A DNA stretch of 64,000 bases from Methylobacterium terricola. GTDB lineage: Bacteria; Pseudomonadota; Alphaproteobacteria; Rhizobiales; Beijerinckiaceae. Of the stretch, positions 56,159-64,000 are shown in pieces; positions within the stretch are counted from its first letter, which is position 1, and each line of letters opens with the position of its first letter. The stretch spans positions 124,001 to 188,000 of the forward strand of contig NZ_VDDA01000012.1 of assembly GCF_006151805.1 (NCBI RefSeq). The letters run 5' to 3'. The notes beneath the pieces were generated by a model. The model did no database searches. It was given only the letters and a program-made list of their open reading frames with translations, and was not told the origin of the DNA. The position numbers and the translations under genes are program-made.

Positions 56159-56908
56159 ATGTCGGCACGACGCCAGGTGGCCACGCCCTTGCTGCACGCT
56201 TCCCCGCTCGACGCGATCCCGTCCCCGGGCCCCGATCCCCGGCGCCTGCGCGCCCATGCGAGGGCGCGCCGCCACAGCGCCCAGGTGCGCTGGCTGCGCC
56301 GCGCGATCCCCCTCGGGGCGGGTGCGGCGGGGCTCGCCATCGTGGTCGGCACCTGGCTCAACCCCTTCGCCGATCTCGGCGTCTCGGTCAGCCTCGGCTC
56401 GATCGGCGTCTCGGGCTCGAAGGTGACGATGGAGAGCCCGCGGCTCTCGGGCTACCGCTCGAAGGACAACCGCCCCTACGTCGTGACCGCCAAGGCCGCC
56501 CTGCAGGACGTGAGGAAGCCCTTCGTCATCGAGCTGCAGAGCATGCTCGGGCGCCTCACCACCGACGAATCCGGCGGGCTTGCCCATATCGAGGCGACGG
56601 CCGGGATCTTCGACACCCAGAAAGAGGCGCTGGACCTGAGCCAGCACATCCGCCTCTGGACCGACAAGGGCCAGGAAGCGCGGCTGACCTCGGCCCATGT
56701 CGACTTCAAGGCCGGCACGATGCACTCGCGCGAGGCGGTCACCGTCACGATGCCGACCGGCTCGATCAAGGCCGACGGTCTCGACGTGACCGAGAACGGC
56801 AAGACCATCTCGTTCGTCGGCAACGTCAAGGCGGTCTTCAGCAATCACATGCCTTCGGACGAGGATCCGCGCCTGCGGACCTCCGAGGCCCAGATCAAGG
56901 ACGATTGA
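56159..56908 (+). CDS. lptC: LPS export protein LptC
   Basis: 249 residues. After ~45 basic residues there is one membrane helix (about residues 40-66) and a periplasmic LptC domain with SGYRSKDNRPYVVTAKAALQD and GSIKADGLDVTENGKTISFVG. It bridges the inner-membrane LptBFG complex to LptA. The long N-terminal extension is common in Hyphomicrobiales. It is followed by lptA after 4 bp. Confidence 0.9.
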   Translation: MSARRQVATPLLHASPLDAIPSPGPDPRRLRAHARARRHSAQVRWLRRAIPLGAGAAGLAIVVGTWLNPFADLGVSVSLGSIGVSGSKVTMESPRLSGYRSKDNRPYVVTAKAALQDVRKPFVIELQSMLGRLTTDESGGLAHIEATAGIFDTQKEALDLSQHIRLWTDKGQEARLTSAHVDFKAGTMHSREAVTVTMPTGSIKADGLDVTENGKTISFVGNVKAVFSNHMPSDEDPRLRTSEAQIKDD

Positions 56909-56912
56909 GCCC

Positions 56913-57671
56913 GTGCCCCGTCTTCCGGCCCTGGCGGCGCTCGGCTGCCTCACCCTCGCCGCCCTCGCCCTCCCCTCCGGCTCGTGGGCCGAGACGCCCG
57001 CGCCCGCGGCCAAGAAGAAGGAGGCCGGCTCCGGCTTCGGCGCCTTCAGCAGCGGCGGCGGCAAGGAGCCGATCAAGATCGACGCCGACCGGCTCGACGT
57101 GTTCGACCGCGAGAACAAGGCGGTCTTCGCCGGCAACGTCGTGGCGGTGCAGGGCGAGAGCACGATCCGGTGCTCCAGCATGACCGTGCACTACCAGCGC
57201 AAGGAGAAGGAGAAGAAGGCCGAGGCGAAGGCTCCGGAGACCAAGCCGGCGGACGGCAAGCCGGTCGAGGCCGCGGTGAAGGTCGAGGCCAAGCCGGAAC
57301 CCAAGGTCGAGAAAGCGGCGGCCGACCCGACCGACGGCAGCGCGATCCGCCAGGTGGTCTGCGCCGGCCCGGTCACGGTGGTGTCGAAGGATCAGGTGGC
57401 GAGCGGCGACAACGCGGTGTTCGACCGGGTGGCGAACCGGGTCGTGCTGACCGGCAACGTGGTCTTGAGCCAGTGCCAGAACGTCACCCGCGGCTCGCGC
57501 CTCGTCTACGACATGAATACCGGCCGGGCGAACATGGACCCGGTGGCCGGCGGGCGCGTCTCGGCGATGTTCGTGCCGGGCGGCAAGGATGATGGGGCCA
57601 AGGGCAAGCAGGCGGGCTGCGCGCAGCCGGCGGGGCAGGCGGGCAAGGCGGCGCCGAAGCCGCGGGGATAG
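56913..57671 (+). CDS. lptA: LPS periplasmic bridge protein LptA
   Basis: 252 residues. A signal peptide ends near SWAET; the OstA/LptA domain begins at PIKIDADRLDVFDRENKAVF. A Lys/Glu/Ala-rich low-complexity insert (about residues 95-140) splits the domain before VVCAGPVTVVSKDQVASGDN and VVLTGNVVLSQCQN. It polymerises into the periplasmic LPS bridge. GTG 56913 is used, with AAGGA upstream. lptB and rpoN, the usual next genes, do not follow. Confidence 0.9.
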   Translation: MPRLPALAALGCLTLAALALPSGSWAETPAPAAKKKEAGSGFGAFSSGGGKEPIKIDADRLDVFDRENKAVFAGNVVAVQGESTIRCSSMTVHYQRKEKEKKAEAKAPETKPADGKPVEAAVKVEAKPEPKVEKAAADPTDGSAIRQVVCAGPVTVVSKDQVASGDNAVFDRVANRVVLTGNVVLSQCQNVTRGSRLVYDMNTGRANMDPVAGGRVSAMFVPGGKDDGAKGKQAGCAQPAGQAGKAAPKPRG

Positions 57672-57870
57672 AAGCGAGTTGAGGAAGTTTGGCTTGACCG
57701 AGGGACATAGCTGCCGAGGATAGAAGTTAGCGGGCGATATGTACATGCCCCTGAACAGCATGTGCGGAAAACCTTCCAAGCGAAGTTTCCGTATATCACA
57801 TCAATCCGACGGGGGTTGTCGCGCGTATTCTACAGCAGAGATTAGTTAGCTGCACGATTGGCCGGCCCCT

Positions 57871-57938
57871 CATCATCAGACACATGTTTTCCGTGCAGCC
57901 GAGCGTGAGATACGGAATGACCGCTCGGGGTGGTTTGC
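57871..57938. repeat. Repeat R1 of a ~60-bp hairpin-like element
   Basis: From ACATGTTTTCCGTGCAGC to GTGGTTT it matches R2 (58481-58560) at roughly 44 of 60 aligned bases by eye. A related half (GTGCGGAAAACC) lies at about 57760, so R1 may be split. The 57672-57972 spacer holds nothing else I recognise. Confidence 0.6.
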
Positions 57939-57972
57939 AGGCCTCTCCGTTCCAGCCATAATCGGTCACGTG

Positions 57973-58431
57973 ATGACCTGGAGCCGCATAGCCGCCGCCT
58001 TCAACTACCATGGCGCCCTGCTCGACATCTATGTTCTGGAGACATCGCATCAGGATTGGGCCCGCGTGTGGGACCTACTGCGGGCGAAGCCTGAGCGGCT
58101 GACGTTCGAAATCGATGGGCAGGCAAAGCCTCCGCCGGCCGAGGTCGCCGAGGTCTTCAATTTCTATCCTGCCCGGAGCGTTCTGGTGTCATACCGTCTC
58201 GGCAAGCAGCGGCTGAACTGCCACTTCTTTACGGAGGAGGAGATCGAGTTCGATCTTGATCCGCGTGACGTGGATAGTCTCTTGGAAGCTGACCGGTTGG
58301 TAGGCTTTCTGAATGCACTCGGGCGCGCGACTATGAAGGAGGTCTTATTGACAGTCGAGAACAGTCCCGATGAAGTGATCGCGCGCTATGACCCCACGAG
58401 CGACACACTGGAGTGGTCAGTTGGGTACTAA
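57973..58431 (+). CDS. Hypothetical protein in low-GC insert
   Basis: 152 residues, acidic, no signal or membrane segment. Features include WARVWDLLRAKPERLTFEID, VFNFYPARSVLVSYRLGKQR and an Asp/Glu-rich middle; the size and acidity recall immunity or small accessory proteins, but no family is recognised. G+C is about 55% against ~70% around. ATG 57973 directly follows an alternative GTG. Repeats R1 and R2 flank it. Confidence 0.6.
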   Translation: MTWSRIAAAFNYHGALLDIYVLETSHQDWARVWDLLRAKPERLTFEIDGQAKPPPAEVAEVFNFYPARSVLVSYRLGKQRLNCHFFTEEEIEFDLDPRDVDSLLEADRLVGFLNALGRATMKEVLLTVENSPDEVIARYDPTSDTLEWSVGY

Positions 58432-58480
58432 GCTTTCAGCATAGGGTTCGCTTAAGGTTGCCCGTCAGGGACATCCATCC

Positions 58481-58560
58481 GGCAATCTCATGTGTCGGAA
58501 AACACTTGTTTACCGTACACCCAAGCCTGAGGTGCAGAACGATCGTTCGGAGTAGTTTCC
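58481..58560. repeat. Repeat R2 of a ~60-bp hairpin-like element
   Basis: Contains the imperfect dyad CGGAAAACACTTGTTTACCG followed by CACCCAAGCCTGAGG and TCGGAGTAGTTT. The first half matches R3 and the second half matches R1. It lies between the hypothetical gene and the phosphatase-like gene. Confidence 0.65.
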
Positions 58561-58632
58561 CGCATTTCGACTTTCTAGATAGCTTCGAGCATACGGGACG
58601 TAGCTGTTCGTTTGGGAGCACAGAACCTCGAG

Positions 58633-59211
58633 ATGAAAGTTCTTTTCGTCACTCATCCTGAGGTCACGATCGACCCGGCTGTACCGGTGCCCGACTGGGG
58701 CCTATCGGCACGAGGCCGCGAGCGCATGGCAGCTTTCTGCGCACGACCCGAGGCGACGAGCATTGGCCACATCTTCGTCAGCGATGAGCGCAAGGCGCAA
58801 GACGGAGCTGGTATGCTGCGCGAGCGACACGGGTGTCCCATCACGACCGACGCGCGCCTGGGCGAGAACGACCGCTCGGCTACCGGCTACGTCGCGCCGC
58901 CTCGCTTCTGGGAGATTGTCGATCGATTCTTCGCCGAGCCCGAGACGAGCGTTCTAGGTTGGGAGCGAGCGGTGGACGCGCAGGCGCGTATCAAGGCAGC
59001 GGTGCGGGACTGTATCGCCGCCCATGGCAATAGTGCTGCTGACTTGTGCGTCGTTTCGCATGGAGGGGTCGGCACGCTGCTTCTATGTGACCTGCTGGGC
59101 GAGCCCATCTCACGGGACCATGGTCAGCCAATAGCAGGGGGCGGCTGTTTCTTCGCCTTCGATGGCGCGACATGGACGCTGAAGCATGGTTGGCGCGACA
59201 TCGTGCCATGA
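58633..59211 (+). CDS. Histidine-phosphatase-fold protein
   Basis: 192 residues. The first catalytic-type His is in LFVTHPEVT, but the usual RHG is THP here; LSARGRERMAAF, SDERKAQDGAGML, ARLGENDRSATG and the second His in VVSHGGVGTLLL complete the fold. The missing Arg suggests altered substrate handling or low activity. G+C is lower than that of neighbours. ATG 58633 is used; no strong ribosome site. It lies between R2 and R3. Confidence 0.75.
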   Translation: MKVLFVTHPEVTIDPAVPVPDWGLSARGRERMAAFCARPEATSIGHIFVSDERKAQDGAGMLRERHGCPITTDARLGENDRSATGYVAPPRFWEIVDRFFAEPETSVLGWERAVDAQARIKAAVRDCIAAHGNSAADLCVVSHGGVGTLLLCDLLGEPISRDHGQPIAGGGCFFAFDGATWTLKHGWRDIVP

Positions 59212-59317
59212 TCGAGTGGCCGCTATGGGAAGCGGCGGAATTATCGCAGTGCGTCGAAGAAGGGGCCAAGGCAGCCCCATGAGGCGCTCGTCAGGTTTCA
59301 GCCGGTATACGCAGATG

Positions 59318-59380
59318 GTCATCTCGGGTGCCGGAAAACACCTGTTGTCCGACACGCAAGCGTATGACATCCGAGATGGC
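59318..59380. repeat. Repeat R3 of a ~60-bp hairpin-like element
   Basis: CGGAAAACACCTGTTGTCCG dyad followed by CACGCAAGCGTATGACATCC. The ends CATCTCGG and CCGAGATG are an 8-bp inverted repeat. It matches R2 in the first ~40 bp. It lies in the spacer between the phosphatase-like gene and maeB; no gene in the rest of 59212-59475. Confidence 0.65.
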
Positions 59381-59475
59381 CCGAGGGGCCAGGATTAGAC
59401 TCGCACACGGTCAAGCAGTATCCCAGCGGAGGTCCAACGACCCGGCGATCATCTCGCCGGGCCGCTCCACTCCAC

Positions 59476-61815
59476 TTACGCCGACACCAACGGCGTCCCC
59501 GCCTCCGCGGTGCTGTCCGCCTCGACCTTCACGCTCTCGCTCCCCTGCGCCTCGACCACCGCCGCCGCCGTGATGTTGACGATGCCCCGCGCCGTCACCG
59601 ACGGGGTCAGGATATGCGCAGGCTGCGCCGGGCCGAGGAGCAGCGGGCCGACCGGCAGCGCATCGGCCAACGTCTTCGAGAACTGGAACGCGATGTTGGC
59701 TGCATCCAGGTTCGGCATGATCAGCACGTTGGCCTCGCCCTTGAGGCGCGAGCCGGGCAGCACCTTGTCGCGGATCGCCTGCGACAGGGCGGTGTCGGCG
59801 GCCATCTCGCCGTCGACCTCGAGGTCGGGGGCGCGCTCGCGCAGGAGCGCCAGGGCCTGGCGCATCTTGCGGGCCGATGCGGTGTCGAACGAGCCGAAAT
59901 CGGCGTGGCTGACCAGCGCGATCTTCGGCGAGAGGCCGAAGCGGCGGGCGGTGTCGCCGCAGGCGATGGCGACGTCGGCGATCTCCTCGGCGCTCGGATC
60001 GGGCCGGACGTGGGTGTCGGCCAGGAAGTAGGCGCCCTTCGAGGTGACGATGAGGCTGAGCGCCGCGAAGTCCCGCGCCCCCGGCGCCAGCCCGATGATG
60101 TCGCGGATCACCCGCAGCTTGCTCTCGAAGCGGCCTTCCAGGCCGCAGATCAGCGCGTCGGCCTCGCCGCGGCGGACAGCCAGCGCGCCGATCACCGCGT
60201 TGTTGGTGCGCACCAGGGTACGGGCGGCGTCGGGCGTGATGCCGCGGCGGCCGGCGAGGTCCATGTAGGTCTGGACGTAGGTGCGGTAGCGCGGATCGTC
60301 GTCCGGGTTGATCAGCTCGAACTCGCGGCCCGGCTGGATCGCGAGGCCGAAGCGCTTCAGGCGGGTCTCGATGACCGAGGGACGGCCGATCAGGATGGGC
60401 TTGGCCAGCCCCTCCTCGACGATCGCCTGGACGGCGCGCAGCACCCGCTCGTCCTCGCCCTCGGCGTAGACGACCCGGCGCGGATCCTCCTTGGCCTTGG
60501 TGAAGACCGGCTTCATGATGAAGCCGGAGCGGTGCACGAACCGGTCGAGGGATTCGGCATAGGCCTGCACGTCCGGCAGCGGCCGCTTGGCGACGCCGGA
60601 CTCCATCGCGGCCTGCGCGACCGCGGGGGCGATGCGCAGGATCAGGCGCGGGTCGAACGGGCTCGGGATCAGGGAGTGCGGGCCGAAGGGCCGCGCCTCG
60701 CCGCCATAGGCGCGGGCGACGACGTCGGACGGGGTCTCGCGGGCGAGCCCGGCGATCGCCTTCACGGCCGCCGCCTTCATCTCCTCGTTGATCGTGGTCG
60801 CGCCGACATCGAGCGCGCCCCGGAAGATGTAAGGGAAGCACAGGACGTTGTTGACCTGGTTCGGGAAGTCCGACCGCCCGGTGCAGATCATCGCGTCCGG
60901 CCGCTTCTCCTCGGCGAGGTTCGGCATGATCTCCGGATAGGGGTTGGCCAGCGCCATGATCAGCGGCTTCTCGGCCATCCGCTCCAGCATCTCGGGCTTC
61001 AGCACGCCGCCGGCCGAGAGGCCGAGGAACACGTCGGCGCCCGGGATGATCTCGGCGAGCGTCCGGGCCTGGGTCTCCTGCGCGTAGGCCGCCTTCCAGC
61101 GGTCCATGAGCGTGTCACGGCCCTTGAAGACCACGCCCTCGATGTCGGTGACGAAGATGTTCTCGCGGCGCGCGCCGAGGGAGACGAGCTGGTTGAGGCA
61201 GGCGAGCGCCGCGGCACCGGCGCCCGAGGTGACGATCTTGACGTCGGCGATGTTCTTGCCAGCGAATTCAAGGCCGTTCAGCACCGCGGCGGCGACGATG
61301 ATCGCCGTGCCGTGCTGGTCGTCGTGGAAGACCGGGATGTTCATCCGGGCCCGGCAGCGCTCCTCGACCTCGAAGCATTCCGGCGCCTTGATGTCCTCGA
61401 GGTTGATGCCGCCGAAGGTCGGCTCGAGCGCCGCCACCACGTCGACGAGCTTGTCGACGTTCTTCTCGGCGAGCTCGATGTCGAAGACGTCGATGCCGGC
61501 GAATTTCTTGAACAGGACCGCCTTGCCCTCCATCACGGGCTTGGAGGCGAGCGGGCCGATATCGCCGAGCCCGAGCACCGCGGTGCCGTTCGACACCACC
61601 GCGACGAGGTTCTGGCGCGCGGTGAGCGTCGCGGCCTCCTCCGGGTCGGCGGCGATCGCCTCGCAGGCGGCGGCGACGCCGGGGGAATAGGCGAGCGCCA
61701 AGTCGCGCTGGTTGCCGAGCGGCTTCGTCGGCTGGATCTCCAGCTTCCCGGGCCGCGGATTGCGGTGGTAGAACAGCGCGCCGCTCTTCAGATCGTCCGA
61801 AATGTTGCTGCTCAC
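59476..61815 (-). CDS. maeB: NADP-type malic enzyme with phosphotransacetylase-like domain
   Basis: 779 residues. The N-terminal malic-enzyme domain (about 1-430) has YSPGVAAACEAIAADP, VSNGTAVLGLGDIGP, FHDDQHGTAIIVAA and the nucleotide site VTSGAGAAALACLNQL. The C-terminal ~330 residues resemble phosphate acetyltransferase (VFTKAKEDPRRVVYAEGEDE, LIMPNLDAANIAFQFSK) and are usually regulatory, binding acetyl-CoA. It decarboxylates malate to pyruvate. GTG 61815 is preferred because GGGGAG lies eight bases upstream; ATG 61857 is the alternative. Confidence 0.95.
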   Translation of the reverse strand: MSSNISDDLKSGALFYHRNPRPGKLEIQPTKPLGNQRDLALAYSPGVAAACEAIAADPEEAATLTARQNLVAVVSNGTAVLGLGDIGPLASKPVMEGKAVLFKKFAGIDVFDIELAEKNVDKLVDVVAALEPTFGGINLEDIKAPECFEVEERCRARMNIPVFHDDQHGTAIIVAAAVLNGLEFAGKNIADVKIVTSGAGAAALACLNQLVSLGARRENIFVTDIEGVVFKGRDTLMDRWKAAYAQETQARTLAEIIPGADVFLGLSAGGVLKPEMLERMAEKPLIMALANPYPEIMPNLAEEKRPDAMICTGRSDFPNQVNNVLCFPYIFRGALDVGATTINEEMKAAAVKAIAGLARETPSDVVARAYGGEARPFGPHSLIPSPFDPRLILRIAPAVAQAAMESGVAKRPLPDVQAYAESLDRFVHRSGFIMKPVFTKAKEDPRRVVYAEGEDERVLRAVQAIVEEGLAKPILIGRPSVIETRLKRFGLAIQPGREFELINPDDDPRYRTYVQTYMDLAGRRGITPDAARTLVRTNNAVIGALAVRRGEADALICGLEGRFESKLRVIRDIIGLAPGARDFAALSLIVTSKGAYFLADTHVRPDPSAEEIADVAIACGDTARRFGLSPKIALVSHADFGSFDTASARKMRQALALLRERAPDLEVDGEMAADTALSQAIRDKVLPGSRLKGEANVLIMPNLDAANIAFQFSKTLADALPVGPLLLGPAQPAHILTPSVTARGIVNITAAAVVEAQGSESVKVEADSTAEAGTPLVSA

Positions 61816-61887
61816 CGCGCCGTCTCCCCGGATCGCCCGAACGCTCGGGCTCGCCATTCCGCCCGCGCCTCGTGCGGGAGCCCGCGG

Positions 61888-62493
61888 GTGACGGGTTTCC
61901 TGCACCGCCTGCGGCAGGGGCGCAACCCTCACAACGAGACCCGCCTCCACCTCGCCAAGCTCGTCTCCCGCTACGGCTTCCGGATCGGGCCGTACTCCTA
62001 CGGCAGGCCGAAGGTCCGCTTCCCGGAATCCGGCGCCAGGCTGTCGATCGGCCCCTACTGCTCGATCGCCGACAAGGTCGAGATCCTGCTCGGCGGCAAC
62101 CACCGCACCGACTGGGTCTCGACCTACCCGTTCGCGGCGATGACGGGGCTGTGGCCGGACCTCGACGCGCCGGAAGGCTACCACGCCTCCCGCGGCGACG
62201 TGGCGATCGGCGCCGACGTGTGGCTGGGCTCCGGCTGCCTGATCCTGTCGGGCGTGACCATCGGCCCCGGCGCCGTGGTGGCGGCGCACGCGGTCGTGAC
62301 CCGGGACGTGCCGCCCTACGCCATCGTCGCCGGCAACCCGGCCCGGGTGATCCGGCATCGCTTCCCGCCCGGGACGGTCGCGGGCCTCGTCGAGACCGCC
62401 TGGTGGGACCTGCCGCCGGAGCGGGTGCGGGCCCTGGTGCCGCTGCTTCAGGGCGGCGACGCGGAGGCGCTGCTCCTCGCGCTCACCCGATGA
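61888..62493 (+). CDS. Hexapeptide-repeat acetyltransferase (CatB/Vat-like)
   Basis: 201 residues with a left-handed beta-helix. LSIGPYCSIADKVEILLGGNH, DWVSTYPF, GDVAIGADVWLGSGCLILSG and VAAHAVVTRDVPPYAIVAGN are the xenobiotic/sugar acetyltransferase signature. It could acetylate a sugar of the exopolysaccharide or an antibiotic; sequence does not decide. GTG 61888 follows GGGAG. It starts 72 bp from maeB, divergently, and overlaps the end of the convergent transporter gene by 11 bp. Confidence 0.86.
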   Translation: MTGFLHRLRQGRNPHNETRLHLAKLVSRYGFRIGPYSYGRPKVRFPESGARLSIGPYCSIADKVEILLGGNHRTDWVSTYPFAAMTGLWPDLDAPEGYHASRGDVAIGADVWLGSGCLILSGVTIGPGAVVAAHAVVTRDVPPYAIVAGNPARVIRHRFPPGTVAGLVETAWWDLPPERVRALVPLLQGGDAEALLLALTR

Positions 62494-63814
62494 TCCAACT
62501 GCCGACGAGGCAGACGGTCGCCGCGAACGTGACCGCGACCGTCGCCCAGCCGAGAAGATTGACGAGCCGGCCGTTGACCCGCTCGCCCATCATCCGGCGG
62601 TCGTTGGTCATCAGCATCATCAGGAAGAGCAGCGGCGGCACCGAGAAGCCCTGCACCACGCCGGACCAGACCAATGCCCGCATCGGGTTGAAGCCCAGGA
62701 AGTTGAGGCCGACCGCCACCACGGTCACCGCCGCGATGGTGCCGTAGAACAGCTTGGCCTCGGAAGGCCGGGCGTGCAGGCTGCCCTCGCGGCCAAGGCC
62801 CTGCACGAGGTCGTAGGCCGCGCCCGTCGTCATCACCGGCACGGCCAGGAAGCCGACGCCGACGATGCCGAGGGCGAACAGCACCTTGGCGCCGGAGCCG
62901 GCCAGGGGTTCGAGGGCCGAGGCGGCCTGGGCGGCGCTGTCGATCGCGGTCTGGCCGGCCGGGTGCAGGGTCACGCCGGTCGACAGGATGATGCAATAGA
63001 GGATGAGGTTCGAGAACAGCATCCCGGTGATGACCTCGCGCCGGGTGCGCTGCAACTCCGCGTCGGTCGCGCCCTTGCGCTGGCGCCAGCGATGGCGGCC
63101 CTGGCCGATCTCCTCCTCGACCTCCTGGTTCGACTGCCAGGTATAGACGTAGGCCGAGAGCGAGGTGCCGATGCAGGCGACGATCATCGTGAGCGCGTCG
63201 CTGTCGAGGGTCAGGCGCGGCACGACGGTCCGGTACAGAACCTCTCCGGGATCGGGCCGGGCCATGATCGCGGCGGCGACGTAGGCGAACAGCGCCAGCG
63301 CCAGCCAGCGGAAAAGCCGGCGCAGCAGCGCGTAGGAGCCGAGGATCTGGAGGGCCAGGATCACCGCGGCCGCGATCACGACGATCAGCGGCACCGGCAG
63401 CGGCACCAGCAGGTTGAGGGCGGCACCAATGCCGCCGAGATTGGCCGCGGCCTCGATGACGTTGCCGGCGAAGGCACCGAGCACCATCGGGTAGAGGACC
63501 CAGCGCGGGTAGCGGTCGCGGATCGCCGCGAACAGCCCCTTGCCGTAGACCTGGCCGAGCTTGGCCGAGACGTAGACCACCACCACCATCATCGGCAGCA
63601 GGACCGGGGCGATCCACAGGAAGCCGAGGCCGAACTTCGCCCCGGCGCTGGCATAGGTGCCGATCGCCGACGGGTCGTCATCCGCCGCCCCGGTGATGAC
63701 CCCGCCGCCGACGAGGCGCAGGAGGCCGGATGTCTTGCCGGGGGCGGTCTCCGGCGGGTCCGCGGGCGGGCGGTCGTCGGGGGGCGGGCGGATCGGGGTC
63801 TCGGGCTCCAACAT
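62483..63814 (-). CDS. Nramp-related divalent metal transporter
   Basis: 443 residues with about eleven membrane helices. The first helix region ITGAADDDPSAIGTYASAG replaces the DPGN metal motif of classical Nramp, and the MPH motif of helix 6 is not evident (GTSLSAYVYTWQSNQE instead). These are the residues that coordinate Mn/Fe in MntH, so the substrate is uncertain. ATG 63814 follows GAGGGAG closely. The N-terminus is Pro-rich. Confidence 0.8.
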   Translation of the reverse strand: MLEPETPIRPPPDDRPPADPPETAPGKTSGLLRLVGGGVITGAADDDPSAIGTYASAGAKFGLGFLWIAPVLLPMMVVVVYVSAKLGQVYGKGLFAAIRDRYPRWVLYPMVLGAFAGNVIEAAANLGGIGAALNLLVPLPVPLIVVIAAAVILALQILGSYALLRRLFRWLALALFAYVAAAIMARPDPGEVLYRTVVPRLTLDSDALTMIVACIGTSLSAYVYTWQSNQEVEEEIGQGRHRWRQRKGATDAELQRTRREVITGMLFSNLILYCIILSTGVTLHPAGQTAIDSAAQAASALEPLAGSGAKVLFALGIVGVGFLAVPVMTTGAAYDLVQGLGREGSLHARPSEAKLFYGTIAAVTVVAVGLNFLGFNPMRALVWSGVVQGFSVPPLLFLMMLMTNDRRMMGERVNGRLVNLLGWATVAVTFAATVCLVGSWIIG

Positions 63815-63911
63815 GCTCCCTCTGAGTATACGACGGCGCCGAGGGCACAACCGGCCGCGCCTTGCCGGGTTCGCTGCACCGTCCGGAATGCCGGGCCGTC
63901 CGCGGAGAAGG

Positions 63912-64000
63912 AGAGACGCGGGTTTCCCCGCTCCCCGCGGGCGGGGAGAGGGCCGTGTCTCCGTTGAGGAGACGCAGCGAGCCGAGGCGAAGCCAGCGCG
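63912..64000. repeat. Intergenic GC-rich repeat at the window end
   Basis: Contains CCCGC-TCCCCGCGGGCGGGGAG type inverted repeats followed by GTCTCCGTTGAGGAGAC. It resembles the GC-rich palindromic repeat at 23453-23620 in style. The element may continue beyond the window. Confidence 0.45.

Noticed and set aside
57871..59380. Classical integron attC sites
   Set aside because: The repeats form dyads and flank genes, but the GTTRRRY / RYYYAAC core sites were not found and no integrase is present.

Overview
The window is about 70% G+C with dense coding on both strands. Gene content and order point to an alphaproteobacterium of the Hyphomicrobiales, most like Methylobacterium or a close relative. 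The signs are the ribF / ileS / lspA / paired M16 peptidase order, a UreA-UreB fusion, a polyhydroxyalkanoate phaA-phaB-phaR locus, an alphaproteobacterial CheZ-like/CheY pair, lptC-lptA beside an RNase D-type exonuclease, and an isoleucyl-tRNA synthetase whose C-terminal zinc finger has lost most cysteines. The genus is an inference; no rRNA or complete tRNA gene is present.

Layout. 1-7437: end of a degenerate EAL-domain protein, adenine deaminase, a HAD phosphatase, CheZ-like and CheY on the minus strand, ribF, a small exported protein and an acetyltransferase. 7805-15283: ileS, lspA, an exported protein, a strong terminator, then a catalytic and a non-catalytic M16 peptidase. 15395-17290: a cupin and a DadA-type FAD oxidoreductase. 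17530-23353: urease genes ureD, ureAB (fused), ureC, ureE and ureF, with a MESH1-type (p)ppGpp hydrolase-like gene between ureAB and ureC, a 13-copy minisatellite between ureD and ureAB, and a decayed DUF29-like gene between ureC and ureE; no ureG follows. 23795-27696: a Tat-exported molybdenum aldehyde oxidoreductase (paoABC type). 28041-34993: acyl-CoA synthetase, cyclase-family hydrolase, YpeA-like acetyltransferase, dNTPase, erpA, a large exported protein and a 56-residue small protein.

35400-41678: an exopolysaccharide cluster (priming glycosyltransferase, GT4, Wza-type export lipoprotein, divergent Wzc-type chain-length protein whose kinase-like tail lacks a P-loop). 41679-42181 is a palindrome-rich spacer. 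42182-54691: secA, an orphan branched-chain amino-acid binding protein, a chemoreceptor with an unusually AT-rich sensor half next to an AT-rich spacer and an IS630-like transposase remnant, phaB-phaA with divergent phaR, a LysR/MFS divergent pair, and rpmF. 54950-57671: a helix-hairpin-helix protein, an RNase D-type exonuclease, lptC and lptA. 57672-59475 is a lower-GC insert of two genes separated by a repeated 60-bp hairpin element, sitting where lptB and rpoN often follow lptA. 59476-63814: malic enzyme/phosphotransacetylase, a hexapeptide acetyltransferase and an Nramp-related transporter.

The most unusual features are the urease locus (stringent-response hydrolase inside the operon, minisatellite, gene relic, missing ureG), a dispersed nested-inverted-repeat family (15332, 27746, 35137), the repeat-punctuated two-gene insert after lptA, and a roughly 100-bp patch of foreign-looking codon use inside ileS.
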